This document shows, piece by piece, positions 1 to 7,268 of a stretch of DNA of 15,057 nt; the stretch's first letter is position 1, and every line of letters begins with the position of its first letter. Where the stretch lies: contig CAZCAI010000125.1 of NCBI GenBank assembly GCA_964496595.1, positions 1-15,057 of the forward strand, read 5' to 3'. Source of the DNA: JAAAOZ01 sp964496595 (lineage in GTDB: Bacteria; Chloroflexota; Anaerolineae; B4-G1; SLSP01). The notes under the pieces are model-generated. The model searched no databases and was not told where the DNA came from. It saw only the letters and a list, made by a program, of their open reading frames with translations. Position numbers and translations under genes: made by a program.

Positions 1-271
1 GGGTCTTTTGGATTTCGCCGGACAACTTCCTAGACAGCCGTAAAAGCGGCGAAGATTTGCGCGTTTGTGGGGATCACAGACCTTTTTTGCGTCGTTACTG
101 GGTTGAGGATGGGGATAGTATGATTGCACCCGGCGAATCCCTGAAGAGTCAGGATTCAAAAAAGTGTCAACCTATTTCTGAACCGTCCCCTCCAAAAGAT
201 ATGTATCTTGCCATGAAAAACGGGCTGGTGCAATCTCTGCACCAGCCCGAATGCTTCTAAAGCGAGCTTGC
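1..271. other. Left-edge intergenic region, no gene recognised
   Basis: This stretch holds no gene I can support. Plus-strand frame 3 is open from the window edge to a stop at 260 (it includes an internal ATG at 57). Its base composition is poorer in GC at third positions than the real genes here, its product resembles no family I know, and its last residues are encoded by the terminator hairpin of the neighbouring minus-strand gene. A truncated gene entering from the left cannot be excluded. The only clear signal is the terminator at 216-249. Confidence 0.5.
216..249 (-). terminator. Intrinsic terminator of the 1491-residue repeat-protein gene
   Basis: A perfect 12-bp stem (221-232 with 238-249, arm CGGGCTGGTGCA) closes a 5-nt loop. 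On the minus strand it is followed directly by TTTTT (216-220). It lies 22 nt past the stop codon at 272, which is textbook Rho-independent geometry. Confidence 0.92.
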
Positions 272-3200
272 CTAGTGTTTGAGCACTAAGGGCAAGTAAA
301 TCATATTTCCCGCGCCCTCTACGGCCGGCGTCGTCGCCAATATGCCCATAACTGTGAAGTGATCCATCTTTCCGCTGACAAACATATCCGCTTCGTCAAC
401 CATGGGATCATCCAGCGGGACCCACTCGTTCTTGATGGTGGAGTAGTACATAGGCTTGAGGTTATTGGGTTCGGGTGCTCCGTAGCCGGGATCGATGGGT
501 AGGTCGTCGAGCGCCTCTTCGGTGTAGTAGAAGCTGAGGCGCATCGTCTGCTTGAAGTCGTCCTCGCCCAGCCTGCGGCCCTGGCTGTTGCGGGCCGTCA
601 GGTCGTAGCCGAAGCCGATGAGACGCGGGCCGTCTGGCAGGACGGCGCGCGGCTCGGCGCAGATTTCGACGGTCTCCGCAAAGGTGCCCGGTTTCACCCA
701 GAGCACGGGCGGCAGGATATCGCTGCGCCGTGGGAATTGGAGGATGCTGCCGTTGGAGGTGACCATCCAGCAGGATTTGTCCGGCAGATCGAACGCGCGC
801 TGGAGCGTGAAGTGTTGGCTCAGGACGCTGGTCTCTTGGACCTCGATGACCTTCTCGCGGCTGTGGTAGAAGGCATTGTTCTCGGTGTCCTCGTAGGCGG
901 CCCAGACGTGCCACGTTGTATTGGAGATGACGGGGAGGCGATAGAGACTGCCCAACGGTACAGTGATGTTGCTTTGCGCGCCGCCCTCGGCCCAGCCAAG
1001 GATCTGAATCGGGGCGTTGGCGGGCAAGGCGCCGGTCGGCGTGACGGTCACGCGGCCGCTGATCACCAGATCCCCGGCGTCTAACCTGCGGAAGCGCAAG
1101 TGGATGGGGTTGTCGCCTGGATTGCTCCACGGCTGAGGCAGCGGCGGCAAGAAGCCCTGCTCTTTAAGTATGGGCGGCAGGAACGCGCCGACTTCGTAGG
1201 CCTCGCCCGGCAGCACCGGAATCTTGAACCGGCCATCTCTGCCGGTTTCGGCCTCGAAGAGCAGGCCCTGGCTATCGGTAATCGTGGTGGGGCGGGCAAA
1301 GACGGGGATGTAGGGCGCGGGATCGCCGTTGGGCAGGTGGAGCGTGCCGGTAATGAAGGTATCGAGTTTTTTGACATACAAGGTTTGGGCCTTGTTGGTA
1401 TCGCCGGGCGCTATGGTAACGTCGTAAGAATAGCCCGGCGCGGCGATGTAATGGGTATCCGAGTAACTTGGGCCGGGGTCAACCATAAGGCTCAAATTCC
1501 AAGTTACGGGATCGTTTTCTGGGGTGGGGACGTAGAGGTTGAATTTATAGGGGTCTTTCTCGGGCCAAAGAGCGTCGCCGACCCAGAACCACGCGTCGGT
1601 ATTCGCGCCATACGCCGCGGCCGGGGCGACGCCATCCACATAAGCGTGGATTTTAACCGGGTCGTCGCTCTCACTATCCCGTAGATGGCCGTGAATGCGC
1701 GTGTTGGCCTCTATCAGGCCCAGATTGACCCGCTCGGTCTCTCCCGCAGGGACGTAGACCTCGGCGGGAACGTTCGGCCCGGCCATGTAGCGCTCGGCCC
1801 AGATGTCCACGGTGTAGGTGTAGCCGCCGATGACGCGAACGGAGAATTCGCCCTCGTAGACATCGACATCGACGCCGATGCAGCCCTCGTTGTTGCAGGT
1901 CTCGACGAAGACGGTCGCGTCGACGTCGGTGATGACATCGGTCGTGCCGGCAGCGACGACCGTGCCTTGGATGGCGGCGTTGAGCCGGCTGAGGTGGAAG
2001 TCCTGATCCACCGCGCCGTCGCTGGTGAGCCATCCACCGCGCCGTTGGGGCGGCAGGACGACGTACTTGTTCGCCAACGTGCCCGAAAGCACCGGCCCGC
2101 CGCGCCAATAACCGGGGCTGAGCGTGAGGGTGTAGTAGCCGCTGGCGTCGGTCCTCGTCATCGCGAAGTCGCCTTCCTCAGTCCAGGCCTCGATGGGTAC
2201 ATCGCGGACGCCGTTGCCGCTGTCCGTCTCGATCACGCGGCCGGTCACTAAGGCCGGAACTTTTTTGTGGAGGTAGAAGGCGCCCAAATCGGTGGGGTTA
2301 TCGAAGACCTCCACACCGATGTCTCCGTTGCGCAGAGGCGGCAGGAAACCGGTCTCGGGATCGGGGTAGATGCTCAGGTAGTAGGAGCCGATGGGCGCCC
2401 AGAAATTGAAGGCGCCTTGTTGTGTTTCCCCGCCGAAGCACCTGCCGGTGGCATCGTTGCAGATCTCGACCCAGGTACCATCCGGCGCCGGATCGCCTGC
2501 CGGCTTCTTTACTTGCCCGGTTACCGCGACGAAATCCTCCATATCGTCAAAGCGCTCAACGTAGAGATCCACCCATGCCGATTCAATCTCGGCCGTCCGC
2601 GAGAACTCAACCGGGATGTTCCACGCCGGATCGAAGTACCAATCAGCGCCGTGATAAGGCTCCACGCCAATCCACCAGAGGCCGCCCTTGAGCTTCAGCT
2701 CGTAGGAGCCGTCCACATCGCTCCAGGTCTCGACCCAGGCGCCGGTCTCGTCGTTGAATGCGTACACGGTTGCATCCTCGACGGGAGCGCCATCCCCATA
2801 CATTACGGTACCGGTGATGGTCTTGGGGCGGAAGGCGGGACGTAGGGCTAATGTCTTGGTGACCAAGTCTCCCTCGAATAAGAAGTCGAACGGCTGCGAG
2901 GGATCCCATTCTGGGCCCATTTCCCATGAGGGGAAGGCTTGCAAGGCGTAGTGGGTAGCTGTTATCAGCCCGTAGAAGGCATAGCGACCTTCGCCATCGG
3001 CTTGCGTCCATTCCTCAATCGTCCAGTCGGGATCATCGGGATCGGGGTACTTGATGCGCACGTCAGCCCAGGGCACGGGCAACATCTGCACCTGACCGCT
3101 TTCATCCTCAACGGGATGCACCACGGCGCCGACGACACTGGCGCCATAATCGCCGCCGATGTACAACGTCACCCACTCGGTGGCGGTGATGTGGTATTGG

Positions 3201-4747
3201 CTGCCCGGTTCGACCTCGAAGTCGTAGATGTTGGACAATCCGGCCAAAGGATCTTCGTAGGGGGCATTGCTCTGGATGCTGTACATACCTGCTGGCATCC
3301 CGCCGAAGCGGAAGGGGATAATCTCCTCTGGCCCTATAACATAGGTCTCATTCCAGTCCCAGTAGTCGCCAGTGTGGCTCCATGCCTCCACCCCGGTACT
3401 GACGGGCATCCATTCGCCCGCCGCGTTTTCTTGCACGACCACACCCTCGATGCGGGGATAGGTCAGGCGGAGGAGGCCGGCGTTATAGGGGCCATCGGGC
3501 GGGAAGTCTTCACTGCGGAAAAGATGGGGCATTGATTTGGTGTACAGTTCGTGCAAGCTGCCGCGCGGGAAGGCGAAGATGCCAAATTCCCAACCTGGGT
3601 CGCGGGCTTCCGGCGGCAGGGCCAGGCTGAATTCCCCGGTGATATTGGTCCGGCCCTCAAGCTCGACAGACCAATCGAAGTTATGGAGCAACACCTTAAC
3701 GGGGTTCTTCATCCGTCTGCCATCCCAATCGAAGGCTGGCGGCAGGGGATCGCCCTCTGGCGTTTCGACGACGCCGACTACGTCAGGGTGGCGTAATTGT
3801 AGCGTTCTGGTGATGGGCCCCATCTCCGGCGGATCGATCCAGACCAGCTCTTGGGGCGAATTGGCCCACATCGGGATGTCAGCGCCGATGGGCCACGCTT
3901 GCAGTTGGTATTCCTCAGAGGGTAAACCAGCGAAGCGGGCAGGTTTATCGGGGAAAGCGTGCGCCCAGTGTTCCTCGCCCGTCATGTCGCTCCAGAGATG
4001 CACAACACCGAAGGCGGGGTCGCCGGCGGGGCTTTCCACGAAGACGGCAAGTTGCGGCGTGATGAGTTCCCCAGGCATCAACATAACGTCGGTGAAGATG
4101 GTTTCGTCCATCAGGTACTGACTTTCTTCTGTGATGGAGAAGATCTCCGTGTGGCCCGGCGCCAATCCAAGGTAGGGATCTGTTGGCGCGGCCCATACTT
4201 TGTACTGACCTTGATATAGGCCGCCGATGCGGTAGGGGCGGCCCTCGAAGCCGCATACCTCTTGATGGCCCGTTTCCCAGCCTTCATCCACGTTTTCGGC
4301 CCACACCCACGCACAATCCCCAAATCGCGTCTCATCGGGTTTGAGGATGGTTCCCATAAAGGCGGGGTAGGTGAGCATCAGATCCCCATTTCCTGGGAGG
4401 TAGACGGTTTGGGCGTCAACCTCTACAAACATGGGGATGGATTGGGTGTAGGTCGGCGCGCCGGCCGGCGGCTCCGCCCAGAGGTCGTAGTCCCCTATCG
4501 GCAGTTCGAAAGCGTAGTAGCCAAACTCATCCGCCGGAACCTGATCGAATATCTCGCCGTTGGCAAAATCGAAGACGTACACCATCGCGCCGGGAGCGGG
4601 TTCCCCATTGGGGTAGGCGACGATCCCCTCCACATTCGGCGCGGACTCTGCGGCAGTAACCGTTCTGACGGTCAGGAGCATCGCTGCTAAGAGAACGGCT
4701 GTCAATCCAAACGTCATCCAAAGCGCTGGTTTGTGTCGCCAGTTCAT
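272..4747 (-). CDS. Giant secreted protein of about 13 carboxypeptidase-regulatory-like repeats
   Basis: The product is 1491 residues long. A signal peptide covers residues 1 to about 33 (basic start, hydrophobic core, TVTAA before the likely cleavage site). Then come about 13 beta-sandwich repeats of the carboxypeptidase regulatory-like (CarboxypepD_reg/Cna-B-like) type, each opening with a V-x-G-x-V strand, near residues 38, 130, 232, 322, 432, 537, 643, 741, 832, 925, 1017, 1131 and 1228. Many contain the GDPAP and D-x-x-G-x-Y-x-F/L signatures. Residues 1320-1470 form a different cap domain ending in DHFTVMG, and the last residues are IYLPLVLKH. All eight cysteines fall in local pairs (145/165, 763/770, 951/956, 1326/1363), as expected for an exported protein. 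No catalytic motif is visible, so a surface, matrix or adhesive role is inference. The start is supported by AGGAGA 7 nt upstream. It is transcribed alone and ends at a strong terminator. Confidence 0.9.
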   Translation of the reverse strand: MNWRHKPALWMTFGLTAVLLAAMLLTVRTVTAAESAPNVEGIVAYPNGEPAPGAMVYVFDFANGEIFDQVPADEFGYYAFELPIGDYDLWAEPPAGAPTYTQSIPMFVEVDAQTVYLPGNGDLMLTYPAFMGTILKPDETRFGDCAWVWAENVDEGWETGHQEVCGFEGRPYRIGGLYQGQYKVWAAPTDPYLGLAPGHTEIFSITEESQYLMDETIFTDVMLMPGELITPQLAVFVESPAGDPAFGVVHLWSDMTGEEHWAHAFPDKPARFAGLPSEEYQLQAWPIGADIPMWANSPQELVWIDPPEMGPITRTLQLRHPDVVGVVETPEGDPLPPAFDWDGRRMKNPVKVLLHNFDWSVELEGRTNITGEFSLALPPEARDPGWEFGIFAFPRGSLHELYTKSMPHLFRSEDFPPDGPYNAGLLRLTYPRIEGVVVQENAAGEWMPVSTGVEAWSHTGDYWDWNETYVIGPEEIIPFRFGGMPAGMYSIQSNAPYEDPLAGLSNIYDFEVEPGSQYHITATEWVTLYIGGDYGASVVGAVVHPVEDESGQVQMLPVPWADVRIKYPDPDDPDWTIEEWTQADGEGRYAFYGLITATHYALQAFPSWEMGPEWDPSQPFDFLFEGDLVTKTLALRPAFRPKTITGTVMYGDGAPVEDATVYAFNDETGAWVETWSDVDGSYELKLKGGLWWIGVEPYHGADWYFDPAWNIPVEFSRTAEIESAWVDLYVERFDDMEDFVAVTGQVKKPAGDPAPDGTWVEICNDATGRCFGGETQQGAFNFWAPIGSYYLSIYPDPETGFLPPLRNGDIGVEVFDNPTDLGAFYLHKKVPALVTGRVIETDSGNGVRDVPIEAWTEEGDFAMTRTDASGYYTLTLSPGYWRGGPVLSGTLANKYVVLPPQRRGGWLTSDGAVDQDFHLSRLNAAIQGTVVAAGTTDVITDVDATVFVETCNNEGCIGVDVDVYEGEFSVRVIGGYTYTVDIWAERYMAGPNVPAEVYVPAGETERVNLGLIEANTRIHGHLRDSESDDPVKIHAYVDGVAPAAAYGANTDAWFWVGDALWPEKDPYKFNLYVPTPENDPVTWNLSLMVDPGPSYSDTHYIAAPGYSYDVTIAPGDTNKAQTLYVKKLDTFITGTLHLPNGDPAPYIPVFARPTTITDSQGLLFEAETGRDGRFKIPVLPGEAYEVGAFLPPILKEQGFLPPLPQPWSNPGDNPIHLRFRRLDAGDLVISGRVTVTPTGALPANAPIQILGWAEGGAQSNITVPLGSLYRLPVISNTTWHVWAAYEDTENNAFYHSREKVIEVQETSVLSQHFTLQRAFDLPDKSCWMVTSNGSILQFPRRSDILPPVLWVKPGTFAETVEICAEPRAVLPDGPRLIGFGYDLTARNSQGRRLGEDDFKQTMRLSFYYTEEALDDLPIDPGYGAPEPNNLKPMYYSTIKNEWVPLDDPMVDEADMFVSGKMDHFTVMGILATTPAVEGAGNMIYLPLVLKH

Positions 4748-4754
4748 CGTAAAT

Positions 4755-4760
4755 TCTCCT
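4755..4760 (-). promoter_or_regulatory. Ribosome binding site of the repeat-protein gene
   Basis: AGGAGA on the minus strand stands 7 nt before the ATG at 4747. This fixes the start at the residue that begins a proper signal peptide. Confidence 0.8.
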
Positions 4761-4856
4761 TAATTTAAAGTTAGATGTGGATTGCAAATGATTGGTCAGA
4801 TGGGAGTTAGAGTAGTTGGCCGGTTTGTGTTGTGTGGATATTTTTACACCAAGCAC

Positions 4857-4867
4857 ATCACCTCCTC
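4857..4867 (-). promoter_or_regulatory. Orphan Shine-Dalgarno-like sequence in the leader
   Basis: The minus strand reads GAGGAGGTGAT, an 11-nt perfect complement of the usual 16S rRNA 3' end, about 110 nt before the real start at 4747. The ATG that overlaps it gives only a four-codon frame (M-C-L-V-stop). A GTG 4 nt after GGAGG opens a 109-codon frame that runs out of phase into the repeat-protein gene. Either a leader peptide or chance could explain it. Confidence 0.35.
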
Positions 4868-4938
4868 ACCTCAGATGACTTTAGGGCTGAAAGCAGAGAG
4901 GTTGCCACCTTTCCTTATTTTTTAGTCGTCAAAAGTTT

Positions 4939-4971
4939 AAAAAATCCTGCGATCATTTTGACCCAAATCGC
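4939..4971 (-). terminator. Possible weak terminator of the EamA transporter gene
   Basis: On the minus strand, GCGAT (4967-4971) can pair with ATCGC (4949-4953) across a 13-nt loop. A TTTTTT run (4939-4944) follows after 4 nt. It lies just past the stop at 4982. The stem is short, so this is a weak call. Confidence 0.35.
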
Positions 4972-4981
4972 GAGAGATCGA

Positions 4982-5923
4982 TCACTCCTTATCCATCGGA
5001 TTGAAGGAGGGGGGCGGCATCGCCCCCTGCTCGACATCCAGGCGGGCCAGGACGCCGCCGCCCAACAGCAATACTGCGCCGATCCATTGAAAGCCCGATA
5101 GGCGGTCGCCCAAGAAGATGAAGGCCAACCCCAGGCTCACGGCCAACTCCGTCAGGCTGATGATGGCCGTCTGCACGCCGCCTAATTTCTCCAAACTCAG
5201 GAACATCGCCATTCGGGAAAGCGCGGTCGTCAGGCCCAGCGCCACAATCGCCAGCCAGCCGGAGACGGCGATCGGTTCGAGCGGTTCGCCGCTCACCCCG
5301 CGCGCCGTCGCGACCATCGCCGCCATCCCGGTGATGATGTACAATGTCCCCGACCGCGCCGGCACGTCGGCCAACACCCATTGGCCCATCACCAGATACC
5401 AGCCATTGATGGCCGCCGAGGCGACCATCAGCATCACGCCCAAATAGTCGGCGATGCTGCCCATCATCCACGGCGACGTGACGAGCACCGCGCCGGCGAG
5501 CGAGGCGCCCAAGCGTATCAGGGTCAAGCGGCGGATCGGCTGCCCCGACGCGGCCAAAAAAATCACCACCCAGACGGGATAGAGCGTAGCTAAGAGCGAT
5601 GCGCGGGAGGCGTCCAGGCGCTCCAATCCGCTGTAATAGAAGAGCGAGCCGATGCCATTGATCATCCCCACCATCAGGCAACTTAACATCTCCTGCCACC
5701 GCAAGCGCATCCGAGGGCGCCAGAAGAGCGAGTAAGCTAACCACAGGAAGAGCGCGGCCACCACCGTGCGCAGCGCCGCCAGGGTCATCGGATCCACGTT
5801 GGCTTGATAGGCGAACTTGCCCAGGATCGGCGCCCAACCCAATAAAAATGAGGCCAGCAATCCGCTTTGGATGCCGGACAATCCGCGCGCTTGTCCCTGC
5901 TTGTCCTCTGTTTGGTGCTTCAT
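4982..5923 (-). CDS. EamA/DMT-family transporter
   Basis: This 313-residue integral membrane protein belongs to the drug/metabolite transporter superfamily. It has the family's usual length and its inverted duplication of two five-helix EamA halves (about residues 20-150 and 160-295). The hallmark half-end segments are visible: ERLDASRASLLATLYPVW in the first half and EKLGGVQTAIISLTELAV followed by FLGDRLSGFQWIGAVLL in the second. The short N-terminal region before the first helix and the C-terminal tail are polar. Members export or import small metabolites such as amino acids or nucleosides, and the substrate cannot be read from sequence. The start is backed by GAGG 7 nt upstream. The gene is divergent from the small membrane-protein gene at 5990, with only 66 bp between the starts. 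Confidence 0.92.
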   Translation of the reverse strand: MKHQTEDKQGQARGLSGIQSGLLASFLLGWAPILGKFAYQANVDPMTLAALRTVVAALFLWLAYSLFWRPRMRLRWQEMLSCLMVGMINGIGSLFYYSGLERLDASRASLLATLYPVWVVIFLAASGQPIRRLTLIRLGASLAGAVLVTSPWMMGSIADYLGVMLMVASAAINGWYLVMGQWVLADVPARSGTLYIITGMAAMVATARGVSGEPLEPIAVSGWLAIVALGLTTALSRMAMFLSLEKLGGVQTAIISLTELAVSLGLAFIFLGDRLSGFQWIGAVLLLGGGVLARLDVEQGAMPPPSFNPMDKE

Positions 5924-5972
5924 ATTTAATCCTCTTATCCTCCCGCCGCCATTTCTCTTCTGTCCGTTCCTA

Positions 5973-5981
5973 TGCTATACT
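5973..5981 (+). promoter_or_regulatory. Extended -10 promoter of the small membrane-protein gene
   Basis: TGCTATACT is an extended -10 element (TG, one base, then TATACT, 5 of 6 matches to TATAAT). No good -35 is seen, which an extended -10 tolerates. Transcription would start near 5987-5988, so the ATG at 5990 would be at or within a few bases of the 5' end of the mRNA. Confidence 0.6.
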
Positions 5982-5989
5982 CTCGGGTG

Positions 5990-6517
5990 ATGACAAAGCG
6001 ACAAAAGCTCATTTTGATACTCTTCGCTCTGTTGGATGTGGCCGTTATCGCGATGTTGGGGAGTCTGGCGTACCTCGAACTTCACCCCCAACCCGTGCTC
6101 CGCGCCGATATTTCCCCCTGCGTGCAGCAACTCCTGGCCGAGTTCGACCCGCTGGCCCCCCAGATCGCGTGGGATGCGACGAACGCGCTGCATCTGGCGC
6201 TCACGTCGCCGCCTGCTGGCGATACTGCTGAAGATGCGCCCCCCTCGGTGCAAGCCCTCTGGCCGATTCTGGATACACTCGCGACGCGGCTCCCGGCAGA
6301 ATGTCCGGCGCCGAGTCGTGTGACAATCCATCTGGCCGCGCGGGATGCGTCCGGCGTTACGCACCACGTCGCCCAGATCGATGGCGCGACCTTGACGGCG
6401 TGGCGCGATGGCGATCTCTCCGACGCGACCTTCGCGGCGCAGGCGCGCTACCGCAAATTACGAATTGCGAATTTTGAATCTTTACCCGACAGCATCATTC
6501 GTAATTCGCAATTCTAA
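5990..6517 (+). CDS. Small single-pass membrane-anchored protein of unknown function
   Basis: I do not recognise a family. From the ATG at 5990 the product has 175 residues: a basic start (MTKRQK), one hydrophobic helix of about 22 residues, then a GC-rich-coded, alanine- and proline-rich extracytoplasmic domain with two cysteines and no known motif. An upstream in-frame ATG at 5972 would add six residues, but it lies inside the -10 box and has no ribosome binding site. Third-position GC bias supports real coding. The last 20 residues (from KLRIANFE to the end) are encoded by a heptamer-phased palindromic repeat that also holds the stop codon, so the tail looks acquired by insertion. It is convergent with the phosphodiesterase gene, overlapping it by 36 nt, and is the only plus-strand gene of the window. 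Confidence 0.7.
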   Translation: MTKRQKLILILFALLDVAVIAMLGSLAYLELHPQPVLRADISPCVQQLLAEFDPLAPQIAWDATNALHLALTSPPAGDTAEDAPPSVQALWPILDTLATRLPAECPAPSRVTIHLAARDASGVTHHVAQIDGATLTAWRDGDLSDATFAAQARYRKLRIANFESLPDSIIRNSQF

Positions 6518-6527
6518 ATTCCCAATT
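6457..6527. repeat. Palindromic heptamer-phased repeat at the convergent gene ends
   Basis: The left arm is three 7-nt units (ATTACGA, ATTGCGA, ATTTTGA, 6457-6477). The right arm is four (ATTCGTA, ATTCGCA, ATTCTAA, ATTCCCA, 6497-6524). The arms form a perfect 12-bp stem (GAATTGCGAATT at 6462-6473 with 6503-6514) around a 29-nt centre. The plus-strand stop lies in the right arm and the minus-strand stop in the loop. It could serve as a bidirectional terminator, although no clean T-run follows. It resembles a short dispersed element rather than coding DNA. Confidence 0.85.
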
Positions 6528-7258
6528 AGGGCCGCCGGCCTATTCGTGATAATTGCATCGACGCCCCAATCGGCCAACTGCTGCGCCTGCGTGGGATCGT
6601 CGACCGTCCACGTAATCACGCGCAGACCCCGCCGCTGCGCTCGCCGCATCATCCGCTCCCCGACCAGGCCCGCGTAGGGATGTAGCGCCTCGTAGGGCGT
6701 GATGGGCGCGAGCAGCCACGAGGTGAGACTCAGCGGGCCATAGAGCAAGCCACAGGGTAGCTCCGGCGCCAGTTGGCGCGCGGTGTGCAGCGCGTAGGGC
6801 TTGAACGAGGAGAGCCACACCCGCCGTTGCATTCCCATCCGCCGGATCACCTCGATGACCTGGGCCTCCAGGCTGGCCGTCTCCAGCGTCGGATATTTCA
6901 GTTCGATGTCGATCAACAGCTTATCGCCCACCTCGGCCAGCGTCTCCTCTAAGGTGGGGATCCGCTCGCCGGCGAAGGCCGCGCCCGCGTGGGCGCCGGC
7001 GTCCAGCTCGCGCAATTGCGCTAAGGTCAAACCCCGCACCTCGCCGCTGCCGTTTGTCGTGCGATCCACCGTCGCGTCGTGGATCACCACCGGGACGCCA
7101 TCGGCGGAAAGCTGCACGTCCAACTCGATGCCGTCCGCGCCGATTTCGACCGCCTGTCGGAAGGCGGCTAACGTGTTCTCCGGCGCCACGCGACTCGCCC
7201 CGCGATGCGCGAAAATCAGCGGGCGCGCGCGCCACCAGTCTGATGGAAAGGTTGCCAT
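6482..7258 (-). CDS. Glycerophosphodiester phosphodiesterase
   Basis: The 258-residue product carries the full GDPD signature in a TIM-barrel-sized chain. HRG (H18, R19) is followed by ENT (27-29), E45-x-D47 and H60-D61; these supply the two catalytic histidines and metal-binding acidic residues. E119 and K121 in IDIELK and the late WTVDD strand complete the barrel. The family hydrolyses glycerophosphodiesters such as glycerophosphocholine to glycerol-3-phosphate and an alcohol, usually with Ca2+ or Mg2+. No signal peptide is present, so it is probably cytosolic (UgpQ-like). It is the second gene of an operon, 10 nt after the ATPase gene, and its ribosome binding site AGGAGG (7264-7269) overlaps that gene's stop codon, which suggests translational coupling. 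Residues about 244-258 (ending LELRITNDAVG) come from the palindromic repeat and lie beyond the conserved domain. Confidence 0.93.
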   Translation of the reverse strand: MATFPSDWWRARPLIFAHRGASRVAPENTLAAFRQAVEIGADGIELDVQLSADGVPVVIHDATVDRTTNGSGEVRGLTLAQLRELDAGAHAGAAFAGERIPTLEETLAEVGDKLLIDIELKYPTLETASLEAQVIEVIRRMGMQRRVWLSSFKPYALHTARQLAPELPCGLLYGPLSLTSWLLAPITPYEALHPYAGLVGERMMRRAQRRGLRVITWTVDDPTQAQQLADWGVDAIITNRPAALIGNLELRITNDAVG

Positions 7259-7268
7259 TTGTGCCTCC

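Larger units (their letters stand above)
4748..4981 (-). other. Leader/intergenic region upstream of the repeat-protein gene
   Basis: This 234-bp, AT-richer spacer separates two minus-strand genes. It contains a possible weak terminator of the transporter gene (4939-4971), an orphan Shine-Dalgarno-like sequence (4857-4867) and the real ribosome binding site (4755-4760). I find no convincing -35/-10 pair: TTGACG occurs at about 4926-4931 on the minus strand but has no matching -10 box. The promoter of the repeat gene presumably lies here. Confidence 0.5.

Noticed and set aside
167..191. TGTCAACC-type sequence resembling an insertion sequence terminal repeat.
   Set aside because: The resemblance is from memory only, and I saw no matching inverted partner, transposase or target duplication in the window.
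3..260. Plus-strand frame open from the left edge (67 residues from the internal ATG at 57).
   Set aside because: It has no ribosome binding site for the internal ATG and no recognisable protein. Its end is encoded by the convergent gene's terminator hairpin. A partial gene from outside the window remains possible.
737..2845. Long plus-strand frames opposite the repeat-protein gene.
   Set aside because: They are complementary shadows of a GC-rich gene, with low-complexity products and no start signals. The minus-strand frame has signal peptide, repeats and terminator.
4527..4856. A 109-codon minus-strand frame starting at GTG after the orphan Shine-Dalgarno.
   Set aside because: Two thirds of it overlaps the repeat-protein gene out of phase, spacing to GGAGG is only 4 nt, and the product has no recognisable feature. 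Only the Shine-Dalgarno itself is reported.
4989..5837. A 282-codon alternative frame on the minus strand within the transporter gene.
   Set aside because: It is a shifted reading of the transporter, Arg/Gly-rich without membrane segments. The 4982-5923 frame shows the full EamA architecture.
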